From contig JANWIY010000075.1 in the NCBI GenBank assembly GCA_025449645.1, positions 1-60,120 on the forward strand: a DNA stretch of 60,120 nucleotides. The letters are read 5' to 3'. This document shows positions 17,679-27,037 of this stretch, piece after piece (position 1 is the first letter of the stretch; every line of letters starts with the position of its first letter). The notes under the pieces were generated by a model. The model was given only the letters and a program-made list of their open reading frames with translations. It had not been told where the DNA came from and ran no database searches. Position numbers and translations under genes: made by a program. Origin of the DNA: Chitinophagaceae bacterium (GTDB lineage Bacteria; Bacteroidota; Bacteroidia; Chitinophagales; Chitinophagaceae).

Positions 17679-18056
17679 TTACTTCACATTTTTGCTCACC
17701 ACGGATGCCAATTCGAACATGGATATTTGGGACTTGCTTCCGAACAGAGGTTGCAGTTTGGAATCCGCATTGATCATTCTTCTGTTCTTATTATCCTGCA
17801 ACTTATTTTTCTTGATGTAGTCCCAGATTTTCTTGATGATCTCGGTTCTTGGCAAAGGTTTGTTACCAATCACTTCTGCCAGGGCAGAACTTGGTGCAAG
17901 CGGCACCATAAATGCGGCATTCGGTTTACGAGCTGATTTCTTTTTTGGAGCTTTTTTAGCGACTTTACGTGCTGTTTTTTTTGCAGCTTTTTTAGCCGGT
18001 TTTTTTGCTGATTTCTTAGCCGGTTTTTTTGCTGATTTCTTTGCTTTTTGTGCCAT
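17679..18056 (-). CDS. SWIB-domain protein with histone H1-like lysine-rich N-terminus
   Basis: A 125-residue protein in two parts. Residues 1-45 are almost entirely Lys/Ala/Pro in K-K-P-A-K-K-S-A-type repeats, like eukaryotic and chlamydial histone H1 tails. Residues 47-125 form a SWIB/MDM2 domain (F-M-V-P-L-A-P-S, then L-A-E-V-I-G, a basic I-I-K-K-I-W-D-Y-I-K-K helix, L-Q-D, and D-x-K-L-Q-P-L-F-G). In bacteria this combination is predicted to bind and compact DNA. It is monocistronic with its own terminator. Confidence 0.85.
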   Translation of the reverse strand: MAQKAKKSAKKPAKKSAKKPAKKAAKKTARKVAKKAPKKKSARKPNAAFMVPLAPSSALAEVIGNKPLPRTEIIKKIWDYIKKNKLQDNKNRRMINADSKLQPLFGSKSQISMFELASVVSKNVK

Positions 18057-18073
18057 TTTTCTTGAATTTAATA

Positions 18074-18104
18074 GTTAGTAATATTAAATGGGTTTGTTAG
18101 TAAT
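18074..18104 (-). promoter_or_regulatory. Direct repeats upstream of the SWIB gene
   Basis: GTTAGTAAT occurs at 18074-18082 and again at 18096-18104, 22 bases apart (two helical turns). The second copy continues as TTAG-taatg-CTAA, a short dyad. The position, 18-48 bases upstream of the start codon, suits an operator. Confidence 0.4.
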
Positions 18105-18470
18105 GCTAATATAAAGGACTTGTTGAAATTTTCCAGATATAATTTTCCATAAAACCCTATGAAATGCAGATTTTAAGGCCTCTACGGCATTTTTACTGAA
18201 AGACCGCCCCTGCCTGCGGGCATTTTTATCCGCCCGGATACGTGGCTGGGCACACCCCTCCCCACCCCCGTATCAGGCTCATCCCCGGAGGATAGCCACA
18301 TTGACCAAGATAAATCTACTATTTACCGTCCAACAAAATTTTGCGGTATTTTGTACTATACAGGAACAAACCCGGTCGGCTACCAGATAACTTCAAATTT
18401 TTTATTACAGGATTAACCTCCGCTGCCCGAAAGCTTGTAAATTCATTCAGATGCATAATCTAGTATTACT
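18105..18470. other. Intergenic region between divergent SWIB and RND genes
   Basis: About 365 bases including a GC-rich patch near 18205-18290 in otherwise AT-rich DNA. No ORF or perfect hairpin was found. No regulator gene flanks the efflux operon, and I see no exact TAnnTTTG box here. Confidence 0.45.
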
Positions 18471-21400
18471 ATGATGTGGATTGTCCGTTTGGCACTTCGC
18501 CGTCCTTACTCCATTGGTGTAATGGCATTGTTCATTCTGATCATGGGGATCCTGTCCATCAAATCCATGATCGTGGATATTTTCCCGGTAATTGATATCC
18601 CTGTTGTTTCCATGATATGGGCCTATCCCGGACTTTCCGCCGAAGAAATGGAAAGAAGGGTCGTGTTGCTGAGTGAACGGGGCACGTCTACATCCGTAGG
18701 CGGTGTGGATCATATCGAATCACAATCCCAACCGGGAATAGGCATTCTTAAGGTCTATTTTCAAAAGGGCACGGATATCGGAGCAGCCATTGCACAAATG
18801 TCTGCTACTGCAAGTACCTCGCTGAGGAATATGCCGCCCGGGATGACGCCTCCGACCATTCTCCAGTTTAACGCTTCCAATGTTCAGGTTGCACAGCTCA
18901 CGCTGAAAAGTAAAAACCTGGGAGAAGATAAAATATATGATTATGCGCTGAACTTTATCCGGGTCCGCTTATTCACTATTCCGGGTTTGTCATCTCCTGC
19001 ACCTTTCGGAGGAAAGACCCGGATGATCATGGTGGACGTAGATCCGAACGCGCTTGCAGCAAAGGGTCTTTCTCCAAATGACGTGCTGAATGCCTTACAG
19101 GCATCCAATATCATACTGCCTGCTGGTACAACCCGCATCGGCGACAGGGAATACAATATTGCCCTAAACTCCAGCCCCATGGATGTTGCCCAGTTCAATG
19201 ATATCCCGATTAAGGTTGTGAATGGACAAACCGTTACCATTGGCGATGTAGGCAAGGCCTCCGACAGCTACGCTGACCAGTATAATGTTGTAAGGGTCGA
19301 CAGGGGCCGTGCCGCCTATCTTTCCATCCTGAAAAAAGCGGATGCGTCCACGCTGGCTGTAGTGGAAGCCGCAAAAGAAATGATCCCCATCATACAGGAA
19401 ACTGCACCAAAGGGTCTGGAAATAAATGTTGACTTCGATCAGTCAGTATTTGTTCGTGATTCAATTGACAGCGTACTCCGGGAAGGTATAACCGCGGCGA
19501 TTTTAGTTTCGCTGATGATCCTGCTTTTCCTTGGCAACTGGCGCAGCGTGATCATAGTATGCACATCAATTCCACTTTCAATACTGGTTAGTTTGATCTT
19601 CCTGAAAATGACAGGAAATTCCATCAACATAATGACGCTGGGCGGTTTGTCCCTGGCCATCGGCATGCTGGTGGATGACGCAACCGTTGGGGTTGAAAAT
19701 ATTCACCGCAATTCAAGCCTTGGCAAACCACTGACGGTGGCAATCCTGGACGGTGCCGAACAGATTGCCACGCCTGCCCTTGTGGCAACATTGGCTATAT
19801 GCATTGTGTTTTTTCCCGTCGTTCTGCTAACGGGCCCCGCGCAATACCTGTTCACGCCTATGGCTTTGTCAGTTGTCTTTGCCATGCTTGCCAGCTACCT
19901 GCTCTCACGAACTCTTGTACCTGTTACGTACAAGCTTTTTATGGGGGGCGATACCAGCCATAATGCCGAATTGCACGCAGCTTCAGTAAAAAAAGGGGGC
20001 TGGCTAAAACGGGCGGGGCATCGGTTTAATACTGCAAGGGACAAGGGTTTTGACCGGTTCAGAGCATATTATGGAAAAGCATTGCAATCGATGCTGGATC
20101 ACAAAACCATTTCGCTTGTCATCGCGCTGCTGGTTCTCCTGATTTCATTTTCACTGGTGAAAGTTGTAGGAACAGATTTTTTCCCTACCACCGATTCAGG
20201 TTTAATGAAATTACATTTCAGGGCTCCGACCGGTACCAGGATCGAGTCAACAGAAAAACTGGTAGATAAAGCTGAAGCCAGCATTCAGCGAATCATTCCG
20301 CCCGAGGAACTCAGCACGGTGAATGATATGATCGGTGTTCCGATATCGTATAACCTGGCTTTTGTGAATACAGATAACAGTAGCAGCATGGATGCCGACA
20401 TACTAATTTCTTTAAAGCCGGGTCACCATCCCAGCACGGACTATATGAAAAAGATCCGTTCTGTTTTGAATGACAGTTTCCCTGGATGCCAGGCCTATTT
20501 TCAATCTGCTGACATCGTAAGCCAGGTATTGAATTTCGGTTTGAGTGCACCAATCGATGTGCAAATCCAATATCCGAATTATGATACTGCATACAAATAT
20601 GCCAGGCAGTTGCGGGATGAATTCCAGCAGATCGCAGGGCTTCAGGATGTGAACGTAAAACAGGTGCTGGATTATCCGACCATTGATATTGATGTGGACC
20701 GTGTGCGGGCGGCGCAGTTGAATCTCAGCCAGAAGGATGTGGCCAATGATATGCTCATTGCCTTGTCGTCGAGTTCTACGGTTTCTCCTTCTTTTTACAT
20801 TAACCCCCAGAATAATGTAAATTATACCGTGGCTGTAAAAGTGCCGATTGCTTCACTGAATTCAATACCAAGTCTGCTTTCCACTCCAATTACTCCGGCC
20901 TCAAATGTACCCAGCCTTTCGAGCGAGTCAACACATCAGCCAACCGACCTGCCTATATCCCAGGCGCAAACGCTGGGAAATCTATCTACCGTTCACGCGG
21001 AAAACCGTTATAATCTGATCAGCCATCACACGGTGCAAAGGGTCATGGATATTAACGCCAATGTGGAAGGACGTGACCTCGGATCCGTAAGCAAGGAAGT
21101 TTTGGAAAGGATATCAGCCTTAGGCAAATTACCACCCGGGATCCGCATCGATCTCCTTGGGCAATATCAGATCATGCATAATTCTTTCAGCATTCTCTCT
21201 CTCGGCTTAGTTCTGGCGATAGCCCTTGTATACCTGCTGATGGTTGTCTTGTTTCAGTCCTGGCTCGACCCGTTTATTATTATGATCGCTGTACCGGGCG
21301 CTTTTAGCGGAATATTGTGGATGCTCGCACTTACGGGAACAACAATCAATGTAGTTTCGCTGATGGGATCTATTGTGGCAGTGGGTATCGCAGTATCGAA

Positions 21401-21812
21401 TTCCGTACTGCTTGTAAGTTTTGCCTATGAAGTGAGGGTGGATAATCCTAAACTGGGCTCGATGCAGGCGGCTCTGGAAGCGGGAAAGACCCGCCTTCGC
21501 CCCGTATTAATGACAGCCCTGGCCATGATCCTGGGCATGATCCCGATGGCCCTGGGACTGGGAGCAGGTGGTGAACAAAATGCACCGCTGGCCCGTGCTG
21601 TCATCGGAGGCCTTATCATGGCGACCATCAGTACGCTGTTCATTGTGCCGGTTGTTTATTCAGGCTTGCGTAAAAAAGCGCCGTCAGCACATACACTTGA
21701 TGAAGAATTTGAAAGGGAATCCCAGGCATATCAGGCCACACATCCTCAGGCAGAACGAAACAATAACCAGTCCCCGGAAAACAATCCTGAAGATCCCGGT
21801 CATAACCGTTAA
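18471..21812 (+). CDS. RND efflux transporter, inner membrane permease
   Basis: A 1113-residue AcrB/MexB-fold protein: helix 1 after a short basic start, large periplasmic porter loops, helices 2-6 with the proton-relay motif A-I-G-M-L-V-D-D-A near residue 402, and helices 8-12 with G-I-A-V-S-N-S-V-L-L-V. In classical HAE1 pumps TM10 carries a Lys of the relay; here the matching site reads Ser-Asn-Ser, as in some Bacteroidota-type permeases. A Ser/Pro/Thr-rich insertion occurs in the second porter loop near residue 815. The first gene of a permease-adaptor-TolC operon, with 10 bases to the next start. It exports small molecules or lipids by proton antiport. Confidence 0.9.
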   Translation: MMWIVRLALRRPYSIGVMALFILIMGILSIKSMIVDIFPVIDIPVVSMIWAYPGLSAEEMERRVVLLSERGTSTSVGGVDHIESQSQPGIGILKVYFQKGTDIGAAIAQMSATASTSLRNMPPGMTPPTILQFNASNVQVAQLTLKSKNLGEDKIYDYALNFIRVRLFTIPGLSSPAPFGGKTRMIMVDVDPNALAAKGLSPNDVLNALQASNIILPAGTTRIGDREYNIALNSSPMDVAQFNDIPIKVVNGQTVTIGDVGKASDSYADQYNVVRVDRGRAAYLSILKKADASTLAVVEAAKEMIPIIQETAPKGLEINVDFDQSVFVRDSIDSVLREGITAAILVSLMILLFLGNWRSVIIVCTSIPLSILVSLIFLKMTGNSINIMTLGGLSLAIGMLVDDATVGVENIHRNSSLGKPLTVAILDGAEQIATPALVATLAICIVFFPVVLLTGPAQYLFTPMALSVVFAMLASYLLSRTLVPVTYKLFMGGDTSHNAELHAASVKKGGWLKRAGHRFNTARDKGFDRFRAYYGKALQSMLDHKTISLVIALLVLLISFSLVKVVGTDFFPTTDSGLMKLHFRAPTGTRIESTEKLVDKAEASIQRIIPPEELSTVNDMIGVPISYNLAFVNTDNSSSMDADILISLKPGHHPSTDYMKKIRSVLNDSFPGCQAYFQSADIVSQVLNFGLSAPIDVQIQYPNYDTAYKYARQLRDEFQQIAGLQDVNVKQVLDYPTIDIDVDRVRAAQLNLSQKDVANDMLIALSSSSTVSPSFYINPQNNVNYTVAVKVPIASLNSIPSLLSTPITPASNVPSLSSESTHQPTDLPISQAQTLGNLSTVHAENRYNLISHHTVQRVMDINANVEGRDLGSVSKEVLERISALGKLPPGIRIDLLGQYQIMHNSFSILSLGLVLAIALVYLLMVVLFQSWLDPFIIMIAVPGAFSGILWMLALTGTTINVVSLMGSIVAVGIAVSNSVLLVSFAYEVRVDNPKLGSMQAALEAGKTRLRPVLMTALAMILGMIPMALGLGAGGEQNAPLARAVIGGLIMATISTLFIVPVVYSGLRKKAPSAHTLDEEFERESQAYQATHPQAERNNNQSPENNPEDPGHNR

Positions 21813-21822
21813 AATATCTGAT

Positions 21823-22932
21823 ATGTCCCGAAAGAATAAATTATCCCCAATCCGTTTGATCGCCGGTGGCCTCCTGCTGATAGCCATCATGATCGTCGGA
21901 TTTTTAGTCCTTCTGAGCAGGCAGAATTCTACGCTTGCCCGCGAAGTAAAAATAAAAGAGGACGGGATCAGGCAGGGGGTTTCTGTAAGAACCTCTGCAG
22001 TGGGTATGGCTGCGCCGACCAGGAACATGATATTGATCGGAGAAGCCCGGCCTTTTCTGACAGCTGTTCTTTATGCCAAAACAAGCGGATATGTAAGTAA
22101 AATGCTTGTTGATAAGGGCGATAAAGTTCAAAAAGGACAGCTTCTTGCAACAATCATTTCGCCGGAAACGGATCAGGCACTGCGCTCGGCCCAGTCAGAT
22201 TTGGAGAACAAACAAAAAATCCATTCACGGGACAGTGCACTTGTAAAAAAGCAGTATATCTCGGTAGAAGAGGAGGAAGCATCCGAGACTGCCCTTCAAA
22301 TGGCAGAAGCCAACGTAAAATCATTGCTGGATCAACAACAGTATAAGAACATTACGGCTCCCTTCACCGGAACGGTAACAGCACGCTATGCCGATCCCGG
22401 TGCGCTGGCGCAAAATGCCGTCAATTCCCAAACTTCGGCTTTGCCGCTCGTCGCGGTTTCGCAGCTGGATAAAATTCGCATATACGTTTACGTTGAACAA
22501 AAAGATGCCGCTTATGTTAAGCGCGGCTACCCCGTTACGATATCCATGTCGGAAAGACCCGGCCTTTTGGTCAGCGCCAGGATTAGCCGGCTCTCCGGTG
22601 AACTGGATCCAAAAACTCGCATGGAGCTCGTGGAGATAGATAAAGAAAATAAGGACAATTCTATTGTTCCGGGATCTTTTGTGCAGGTGCACATACAAGG
22701 ACCGGCTGTTTCTCATATCCAGATTCCATCCGATGCATTGGTGATCCGAGGTAATAAATACTTTGCTGCAGTCGTCGACTCATCCGGCACACTTCATTTT
22801 AAGGAAATCCAGATCGGAGATAATTCCGGAATCAATGTTGTTGTGCTAAGTGGATTGGAAAAAAATGATAATGTGGGCCTGAATATTGGTGATCATCTGG
22901 TGGAAGGACAGAAGGTTCGTGTGTCTAAATAA
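21823..22932 (+). CDS. RND efflux periplasmic adaptor (membrane fusion protein)
   Basis: A 369-residue HlyD/AcrA-type adaptor. The start is taken at the ATG at 21823, directly before the N-terminal membrane anchor; the frame is open further upstream but only inside the permease gene. The lipoyl halves (G-Y-V-S-K-M-L-V-D-K-G-D-K-V-Q-K-G-Q and F-T-G-T-V-T-A-R-Y-A-D-P-G) flank a coiled-coil hairpin, followed by beta-barrel and membrane-proximal domains. It links the permease to the TolC channel. Second gene of the efflux operon. Confidence 0.9.
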   Translation: MSRKNKLSPIRLIAGGLLLIAIMIVGFLVLLSRQNSTLAREVKIKEDGIRQGVSVRTSAVGMAAPTRNMILIGEARPFLTAVLYAKTSGYVSKMLVDKGDKVQKGQLLATIISPETDQALRSAQSDLENKQKIHSRDSALVKKQYISVEEEEASETALQMAEANVKSLLDQQQYKNITAPFTGTVTARYADPGALAQNAVNSQTSALPLVAVSQLDKIRIYVYVEQKDAAYVKRGYPVTISMSERPGLLVSARISRLSGELDPKTRMELVEIDKENKDNSIVPGSFVQVHIQGPAVSHIQIPSDALVIRGNKYFAAVVDSSGTLHFKEIQIGDNSGINVVVLSGLEKNDNVGLNIGDHLVEGQKVRVSK

Positions 22933-22967
22933 AAATTGGGAAACTAAAAAAGGACATAACCGCATTT

Positions 22968-24359
22968 ATGCAGTATTTAAAATTAAAGCGACTCCTGACC
23001 GATTTGATTTTCCCATTGGCTTCCTTTTTTTCCTGGCATGATCTAAATGCGCAATCACCTGCAGATACACTGGGCCTGGAGCAAACCATCAGGGTCGGAT
23101 TGACGAATGCTACAGAAGTTTTAAAAGACCGCAATATCGTGGAACAGGCCGGAGCGCAATTGTTATATGCTTATGGTCAATTTCTTCCGAACCTGATTTT
23201 TGAAGGGAACTACAGTTATGCCGTAGGAAATAGCCTGCTGACCACTGAACCTGTTATTGCGACCTCCAATCGAAGTATCTACAATTACCAGCTTACCAGC
23301 AATATCAATATTTATTCCGGACAATACAACAGGGCCAATTTAAAGGCTTCTGTTCTAAGCAGGCAAAGCACCCAACTGAGTTTGCAATGGGCCAGGCAGG
23401 AGGTAGCCATAGATATCATTCAGTCCTTCCTTCAGATCATGCTTGACAAAAAATTAGTGGAGATCCAAACGGATAATCTCAATATATCTCTGAGGAGAGA
23501 AGATCAGATTCAAGCCCTTGTTCAGGCAGGACGACTTACGCCAGTAGACCTATACCAGCAGCAGGCTGAAACCAGCCAGGACCAAGCTGATCTTTCCAAC
23601 GCTCAAAATCAGCTGCGATCCGATAAAATCCTTTTATTATCCAAGCTCCGCCTGAATGAAAGGGACTCTCTGGATAAATATGAATTCGGTACAATTCCGC
23701 TGAATAGCGAGGCTCAGCCGGAAAAGTATGGTGACGAACTGGTTATGGTAGACGAAGCCCTCAAAGGGCGTTCCGACCTTCAGGCATACAAACTCAATGT
23801 AGATGCAGCCGATTGGAATATCAGAAAATACCAAAGCGGTTATTTGCCAAAAATTTCCCTGGGCATAGGAGCCTACAACAGCGGATTATACTATGATTAT
23901 CTATACTACGATCACAAGGCTCAGACACCCGACGCACAAAACAATATCGGGTACCAGTTGACACATCAGATCTATGCGCTTGCAGGCATTAACGCAACAT
24001 GGAATATTTTCGATAACTATTTTACCAGGTCCAATGTGATCATTGCAAAAACGCAATACAGCAACGCAAAAATCGATTACAGGGACCAGCAGATCCAGAT
24101 TATTTCGGACATACGGCAAGCGTATGGAAATTATAAGAATGACCTGCAGCTGATTGAGACAAATGAAAAGGGCATAACTGCTGCCCAAAAAGCCTTTGAC
24201 GCCATGCAAGGCCGTTATACACAGGGGGCGGCCAGTTTCATTGATGTACTTACAACCCAGCGCGCATTATTAAATGCAAAACAATCCCAGATCCATGCCA
24301 TAATTTCCCTGACGATGGAAGAAAAGAGTCTGGATTATTTAACGGGTACACAGTATTAA
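22968..24359 (+). CDS. TolC-family outer membrane efflux channel
   Basis: A 463-residue TolC/OprM-type protein: signal region (about 1-30, N-A-Q), then two structural repeats with long amphipathic helices (Q-T-D-N-L-N-I-S-L-R-R-E and the matching Q-L-I-E-T-N-E-K-G-I in the second half) and the end motif Y-T-Q-G-A-A-S-F-I-D-V-L-T-T-Q. It provides the outer membrane exit duct for the pump encoded upstream (35-base gap). It is convergent with the PQQ gene. Confidence 0.9.
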   Translation: MQYLKLKRLLTDLIFPLASFFSWHDLNAQSPADTLGLEQTIRVGLTNATEVLKDRNIVEQAGAQLLYAYGQFLPNLIFEGNYSYAVGNSLLTTEPVIATSNRSIYNYQLTSNINIYSGQYNRANLKASVLSRQSTQLSLQWARQEVAIDIIQSFLQIMLDKKLVEIQTDNLNISLRREDQIQALVQAGRLTPVDLYQQQAETSQDQADLSNAQNQLRSDKILLLSKLRLNERDSLDKYEFGTIPLNSEAQPEKYGDELVMVDEALKGRSDLQAYKLNVDAADWNIRKYQSGYLPKISLGIGAYNSGLYYDYLYYDHKAQTPDAQNNIGYQLTHQIYALAGINATWNIFDNYFTRSNVIIAKTQYSNAKIDYRDQQIQIISDIRQAYGNYKNDLQLIETNEKGITAAQKAFDAMQGRYTQGAASFIDVLTTQRALLNAKQSQIHAIISLTMEEKSLDYLTGTQY

Positions 24360-24385
24360 TATGGATTCACGTAAAAAAGTAACGG

Positions 24386-26272
24386 TTATTTTTTGACTTC
24401 AAAAGCGAGCAGCACATTGCCCGGCTTTTCTCCAAACATCCCATACCCGGAATTGACAAACAACATACCGTCTGATATTACGGGTGCCGGACCATCAATC
24501 GCACCACCATGACCCGGGATACCGTCAACGGTTTCAAGTTCTTTTACGGTATTGAAATCCCATATTATTTTTCCGGTTTTTGATGCATAACCACGGATAT
24601 GTCCATCCAAAGCTCCGGCGAATACAATGCCCGGGATTATTGCAGGAGCTGCAGAATTAGCAGAATAGCAATCCTTCATTCCCTGGCAATCGGGAGCAGG
24701 TGTTTTCCAGACTATTTTTCCTGTCAGCAGGTCGAGCGCATAGAGACCTGGGGAAGGATCTACCAATGAATCCGTTTTATCAACAGCCAAAATATTGTCT
24801 GCGTTCGCCGCATAAACCAATTTACCGTCCGTGGCCATTCCCCAATGAATACCGCCCAATGCTCCTCCTTTTCCTATCCGGGTCTTCCAGATCAGTTTTC
24901 CCCGATCAGGTGATATGGCAAATACATTTCCGGATTTCTGGCCGGCAACGAGGATATCTCTTCCATTCTTTCCTTTAACCAGTATCGGCGCCATACCAAA
25001 GTCAAGATCCTGACCCTGCTTTTCGGGGCAATTAACCAGGAAGGGACAGGCAGAATTATAAGCGTCATGCTGAGTGCCCTGAAAGTTCCAGATCAGTTTC
25101 CCCGTTTTCATTTCAATAGCCTGAATGGCGTCACTTGAATTCGTAGTTGGGTTTGTATAGTTTTCACCCGTCCCGATATACAACCAACCTCTTTTTGAGT
25201 CTATTGTGGGACTGCACCAGACCGGAGCGCCGGATGGGCCGTAAAAAGGCTTGCCATTTTTCTTCCTGCCAGACACAATAGCCTTTTGCGCAATCACACG
25301 GTGGATCCAAATCATTTTTCCATTGGAAGCGTCCAGCGCTACTACGGCGCCGGAAGAAAAGCAGCAATCATATTTGCCAAAAACTGCGGTCGCAACTTCT
25401 ATGGACGAAATTGGGATAAAAACCCTGCCTCCATAAACAACAACAGAACCTGTTATTGCAGATTGCTGATCTATGCTGGCCCGCGTATTCCATATTTGTT
25501 TTCCTGTTCTTACATCAACAGCGTAAACATTGGTACTGTAATCCGCAAAAAAAGCAGTGATTGAATTTCCTTTTTTTATTACAGCAATGGCGCCGCGGAT
25601 CGCAGCGCTGGCAGAAAAATGCCAGCCAATTTTACCAGTGTTTTTATTCAGCGCGAAAAGATCACCAAACTGACTGCCAACCAGCAGCCAGTTGCCCACC
25701 AGGGCCGGCTTGCTCCTGGTTATTGTTCCTTCCGGAAAAGCAAAAGCCCACTTCAACTTAAGTGAGTTCAGATTGCTTAAGGAAATTCCTGCATGGGCTG
25801 CAGATCGAAAACCGGTACCTTCCAGGTTACCTCCCCATCCGGAATAATCAAATCCGGTAATCTCATTTGCCGGTAAAGAAAATGGAGTATAAGATTCTTT
25901 TGGAAAGCTGACGGGTTTAATTTCGCGGTTGGTTACGAATTCCGCAACGGCCCTGCGTTGAAGTTCAGAAAGATTGATGGCCTGTTGCTTCATTTTTCCG
26001 CTTTCTAAAGCGGCAAGTATCGCGCGTGGCGACATGCTGGACAAGACGAAATACCCCGGTATCATGGAATTTACTGTATCCTTATGGCAGATATTACAGT
26101 TGGTAAGAAAAACTTTCTTACCGATTTCCTTTATGGAATCTGCCGGCGGCGCAGGTTTGTACACGGTTGTGAAATCCTTATTAACAGTATCCTGTTTATA
26201 TTTTCGCGTGCCGAGCTCATGGCCTGTGGCAAAAATGAAGAGTGCAAATGCAGAAAGTGTCAGGATGCGCAT
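24386..26272 (-). CDS. Quinohaemoprotein: cytochrome c fused to PQQ beta-propeller
   Basis: A 628-residue exported protein: signal peptide (about 1-18), a short cytochrome c domain with C-N-I-C-H (residues 59-63), then an eight-bladed beta-propeller of the PQQ-dehydrogenase/PQQ-like type with repeated A-L-D/N-x-x-T-G-K-x-x-W motifs. The order (haem N-terminal, W-G-G-N-L-E-G-T-G at blade 1) resembles polyvinyl-alcohol dehydrogenase-type quinohaemoproteins. An adjacent Cys-Cys pair (C-C-F-S-S-G) is present in the propeller. It likely oxidises an alcohol or sugar in the periplasm and passes electrons to its own haem. No PQQ synthesis genes occur here. Alternatively it is a structural PQQ-like repeat protein. 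Confidence 0.75.
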   Translation of the reverse strand: MRILTLSAFALFIFATGHELGTRKYKQDTVNKDFTTVYKPAPPADSIKEIGKKVFLTNCNICHKDTVNSMIPGYFVLSSMSPRAILAALESGKMKQQAINLSELQRRAVAEFVTNREIKPVSFPKESYTPFSLPANEITGFDYSGWGGNLEGTGFRSAAHAGISLSNLNSLKLKWAFAFPEGTITRSKPALVGNWLLVGSQFGDLFALNKNTGKIGWHFSASAAIRGAIAVIKKGNSITAFFADYSTNVYAVDVRTGKQIWNTRASIDQQSAITGSVVVYGGRVFIPISSIEVATAVFGKYDCCFSSGAVVALDASNGKMIWIHRVIAQKAIVSGRKKNGKPFYGPSGAPVWCSPTIDSKRGWLYIGTGENYTNPTTNSSDAIQAIEMKTGKLIWNFQGTQHDAYNSACPFLVNCPEKQGQDLDFGMAPILVKGKNGRDILVAGQKSGNVFAISPDRGKLIWKTRIGKGGALGGIHWGMATDGKLVYAANADNILAVDKTDSLVDPSPGLYALDLLTGKIVWKTPAPDCQGMKDCYSANSAAPAIIPGIVFAGALDGHIRGYASKTGKIIWDFNTVKELETVDGIPGHGGAIDGPAPVISDGMLFVNSGYGMFGEKPGNVLLAFEVKK

Positions 26273-26620
26273 GTGTATTCAAAGATCGCATATTTGCAAA
26301 TCTTTTGAAAAGTTCTGTAATTCTGCCGCCGCGCTCCGGATTAAGGATACAAATGTTCAGGTTTCTATTTTGAGCGGTTGATGTTGATGATAGGAGCCGG
26401 GCGCACTGGAAGGGCCGCAGTCCAGGATTCCATTCATTATAGCCAGCTGACGCCGTGTTTGGATTTTCGACTGTATATCAGGAGGTATGGACGAATCTTC
26501 AGTTCTGGTTTTAACAGCACCTTACCAAAAATACCAGGTACTCCGGTAAACCTTCATACGGAAAAATGCTCTAATTAAGTATAAGTCGTTTATTCCTTTT
26601 AATTCTTAAAAATGTCATGT
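26273..26620. other. Intergenic region between divergent genes
   Basis: About 350 bases between the PQQ gene and the mini-lipoprotein. Short frames exist but have no family character; no hairpin with a U-tract was found. Confidence 0.45.
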
Positions 26621-26746
26621 ATGAAAAAGAAATTCTTAATTGTCGCTGCCTTCGTTGCCATCCTGGGAACCACATTAAGTGGTTGCTATGTTGGAAGAGG
26701 CTATCATCGTCCCTATTACTATCATCATTACTATCATCGCTATTAA
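26621..26746 (+). CDS. His/Tyr-rich mini-lipoprotein
   Basis: A 41-residue gene: signal peptide MKKKFLIVAAFVAILGT, lipobox L-S-G-C (Cys22), then a mature part of only 20 residues, of which most are Tyr and His (H-R-P-Y-Y-Y-H-H-Y-Y-H-R-Y). An in-frame ATG at 26612 would add three residues. The start agrees with the signal peptide and the stop is at 26744-26746. The His clusters suggest metal binding at the periplasmic face, but this is inference. A stem-loop follows 100 bases downstream. Confidence 0.6.
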   Translation: MKKKFLIVAAFVAILGTTLSGCYVGRGYHRPYYYHHYYHRY

Positions 26747-26848
26747 ACATTTTACCGCGTGTTATCAAATAGGGTAATATTTATGCTGAAATTTCCGGTC
26801 ATTCGCCGTGTCCCGCACAACACTTAACTGGACGGATCTACAATTCGC

Positions 26849-26881
26849 AAACAGCCTGCTATTTAAAAATGCAGGTTGTTT
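26849..26881 (+). terminator. Probable terminator hairpin
   Basis: AAACAGCCTGC (26849-26859) pairs with GCAGGTTGTTT (26871-26881), 11 pairs including one G-U, around an AT-rich 11-nt loop, followed by a short T-rich stretch. It lies between the mini-lipoprotein and the DUF2092 gene. Confidence 0.6.
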
Positions 26882-26953
26882 GGTTTCATCCGCGCCATAG
26901 AATATCCCTTCAGTTTTCATATTGGCCGGACGCTTGGCTTTTTTTACCGGTTA

Positions 26954-26986
26954 TTGATGTGTTAAACACTTAATTTTCTAATTTTG
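26954..26986 (+). promoter_or_regulatory. Promoter of the DUF2092/DUF6515 pair
   Basis: TTG at 26954-26956 and TAATTTTG at 26979-26986, an exact TAnnTTTG box, with a 22-base spacer. The leader to the ATG at 27038 is about 45 nt. Confidence 0.5.
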
Positions 26987-27037
26987 CCCTACAATTAAAT
27001 CTACATTCAACCCGGTCCGATTCTAAATAATCATATC

